Assembly: GCA_027063295.1 (NCBI GenBank)
Contig: JAMORZ010000045.1
Span: forward strand, 1-15,083
DNA: 15,083 bases
Source of the DNA: Sulfurimonas sp.
GTDB lineage: Bacteria > Campylobacterota > Campylobacteria > Campylobacterales > Sulfurimonadaceae
Direction of reading: 5' to 3'
Positions 14,325-15,083 of this stretch are shown in pieces. Each line of letters starts with the position of its first letter. Position 1 is the first letter of the stretch. The notes below the pieces were generated by a model. That model had not been told where the DNA came from, did not search any database, and saw nothing but the letters and a program-made list of their open reading frames with translations. The translations under genes and the position numbers were made by a program.

Positions 14325-15083
14325 TCTAAGACACTTTTTCAGTAAGATTTATTTTCAAAAAAGTTAAAATATTTAGAGCAGAATGGAGTAAATTATGAGT
14401 AGAAGAAAAGGTCAAACCTACACAGCTGAACAAAAAACCTTGTGCTTGCACTCTCTTTGAGAAAAATAGTCTTAGAGATGTTAAAAGAGGAGATGACAAC
14501 AAGTCAATTAGCATCAAAGTATGGAGTAACATCACAATCTTTAGGAAAATGGAAGCAACAGTTCTTAGAGAATGCTTCTTTGGCATTTGATGTAGGAGGA
14601 GCAACTAAAGCCTATAAAGATGAGATTGAAGAACTAAAAACAGAGAATGAGCAGCTGGCAAAAGCACTTGGCAAGGCAACTGTAAAGGCGGAGTGGGCAG
14701 TGGGAAAGTTAAAGAGCTTGGACATGATTTACAAGAAGTCTCTGATAGAGTCCAAGCATAAAGAACTTTCAGTATCAGAGCAGTGTGAACTCGTTGGTAT
14801 AAGCAGAAGTAGTTTTTACTATAAACCAGTACCAATAAGCCAAAAAGATATACAACTGTTGCATAAAATAGATGAGATTGCTACAGATAATTCAGAGTAT
14901 GGTTATAGATATATTCATCAACAGCTGCTTGAAGATGGCTACTCAATAGGAAAAAATAGAGTGCTAAAATATATGGGAATACTCGGCATACAGGCAATCT
15001 ATCCAACGAAAAAGAGAATTACTAGTATCAAACATCCTGAACATCAAGTCTATGAGTATCTACTCAAACAATACTGGCAAGAA
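14325..15083 (+). mobile_element. IS3-family insertion sequence, left part (right end outside window)
   Basis: The element is recognised from its transposase. The left end is placed tentatively at TCTAAGACACTTTTTC (14325-14340), which looks like an IS3-type terminal sequence just ahead of the transposase leader. It cannot be confirmed because the matching right end and any target duplication are outside the window. It begins about 170 bp upstream of the minus-strand CoA-binding gene and does not interrupt any gene seen here. Confidence 0.65.
14395..15083 (+). pseudogene. IS3-family transposase, OrfA- and OrfB-like parts in one frame, N-terminal frameshift, 3' end outside window
   Basis: The ATG at 14395 has GGAG 6 nt upstream and opens with MSRRKGQTYTAEQK, a typical OrfA start, but this frame stops at TGA 14458-14460. 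A frame shifted by -1 is open from 14430 to the window edge and resumes the protein: KIVLEMLKEEMTTSQLASKY (first helix-turn-helix), SLGKWKQQFLENA, a coiled coil (about 14613-14720), then LSVSEQCELVGISRSSFYY and the second helix-turn-helix (EYGYRYIHQQLLEDGYSIG) before the catalytic core. The DDE residues are beyond the edge. OrfA- and OrfB-like halves are continuous, without the usual -1 shift between them. Removing 23 nt (14439-14461) would restore one frame through the N-terminus. An internal ATG at 14478 could still give a product lacking the first helix. Most likely inactive. Confidence 0.75.

Noticed and set aside
14432..14438. AAAAAAC as a classical tandem -1 slippery heptamer in the transposase
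   Set aside because: The zero-frame codons are CAA AAA ACC, so the heptamer is out of phase for tandem slippage; only a single-tRNA slip on AAA would work. Kept only as an alternative explanation.
14326..14835. Two minus-strand open frames over the IS left part
   Set aside because: The plus strand encodes clear IS3 transposase segments here; the minus frames show no domain.
1..15083. CRISPR arrays, tRNA, rRNA, riboswitches, phage genes or defence systems
   Set aside because: None was seen: no regularly spaced repeats, no cloverleaf or conserved RNA motifs, and every gene apart from the IS fits housekeeping or regulatory families.

Overview
The window looks like ordinary chromosome from a Sulfurimonas-like member of the Campylobacterota (Epsilonproteobacteria). 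The evidence is AT-rich, tightly packed genes with short overlaps, TATAAT -10 boxes without clear -35 boxes, the ilvB-ilvN-lpxD order also known from Campylobacter, a family II (DHH) pyrophosphatase, and an HD-GYP two-component pair. The genus is an inference from gene content and protein style; no search was run.

Layout. Bases 1-2022 (+) hold a three-gene unit: the 3' end of a PlsC-type acyltransferase, then pdxJ and pdxA, each joined to the next by an ATGA overlap. Facing it (-) is ppaC, whose 3' end overlaps pdxA by 4 bp. Next on the minus strand is a two-component pair, transcribed as response regulator/HD-GYP phosphodiesterase first and hybrid histidine kinase second, with a 7-bp overlap. 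A divergent promoter region (5829-5971) separates this pair from a class I aminotransferase (+, 5972-7141). That gene converges on an ilvB-ilvN-lpxD operon (-, 10283-7155) across a hairpin that covers both stop codons. Upstream on the same strand lie a CoA-binding-fold gene, ilvA and a large beta-propeller/helical-repeat protein (14153-10385). The right edge (about 14325 onward) is the left part of an IS3-family insertion sequence whose transposase frame is broken near its N-terminus and runs out of the window.

How the genes fit together. IlvA (threonine to 2-oxobutanoate) and IlvBN (acetohydroxyacid synthase) are the first steps of isoleucine and valine synthesis, and sit in neighbouring same-strand units. 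PdxJ and PdxA make the ring of the PLP cofactor used by both IlvA and the aminotransferase. LpxD serves lipid A synthesis and PlsC serves phospholipid synthesis. PpaC removes pyrophosphate. The regulator/kinase pair probably controls cyclic di-GMP turnover.

I found no dramatic new system. The points most worth a second look are: (1) pdxA and ppaC appear to carry each other's transcription terminators inside their coding ends; (2) the large protein between ilvA and ilvB has a seven-blade propeller followed by four unusually regular repeats of about 84 residues; (3) the hybrid kinase ends in what looks like an HPt domain without its histidine; (4) the IS3-type transposase has its OrfA-like and OrfB-like parts in one frame but is broken by an apparent 23-nt insertion.
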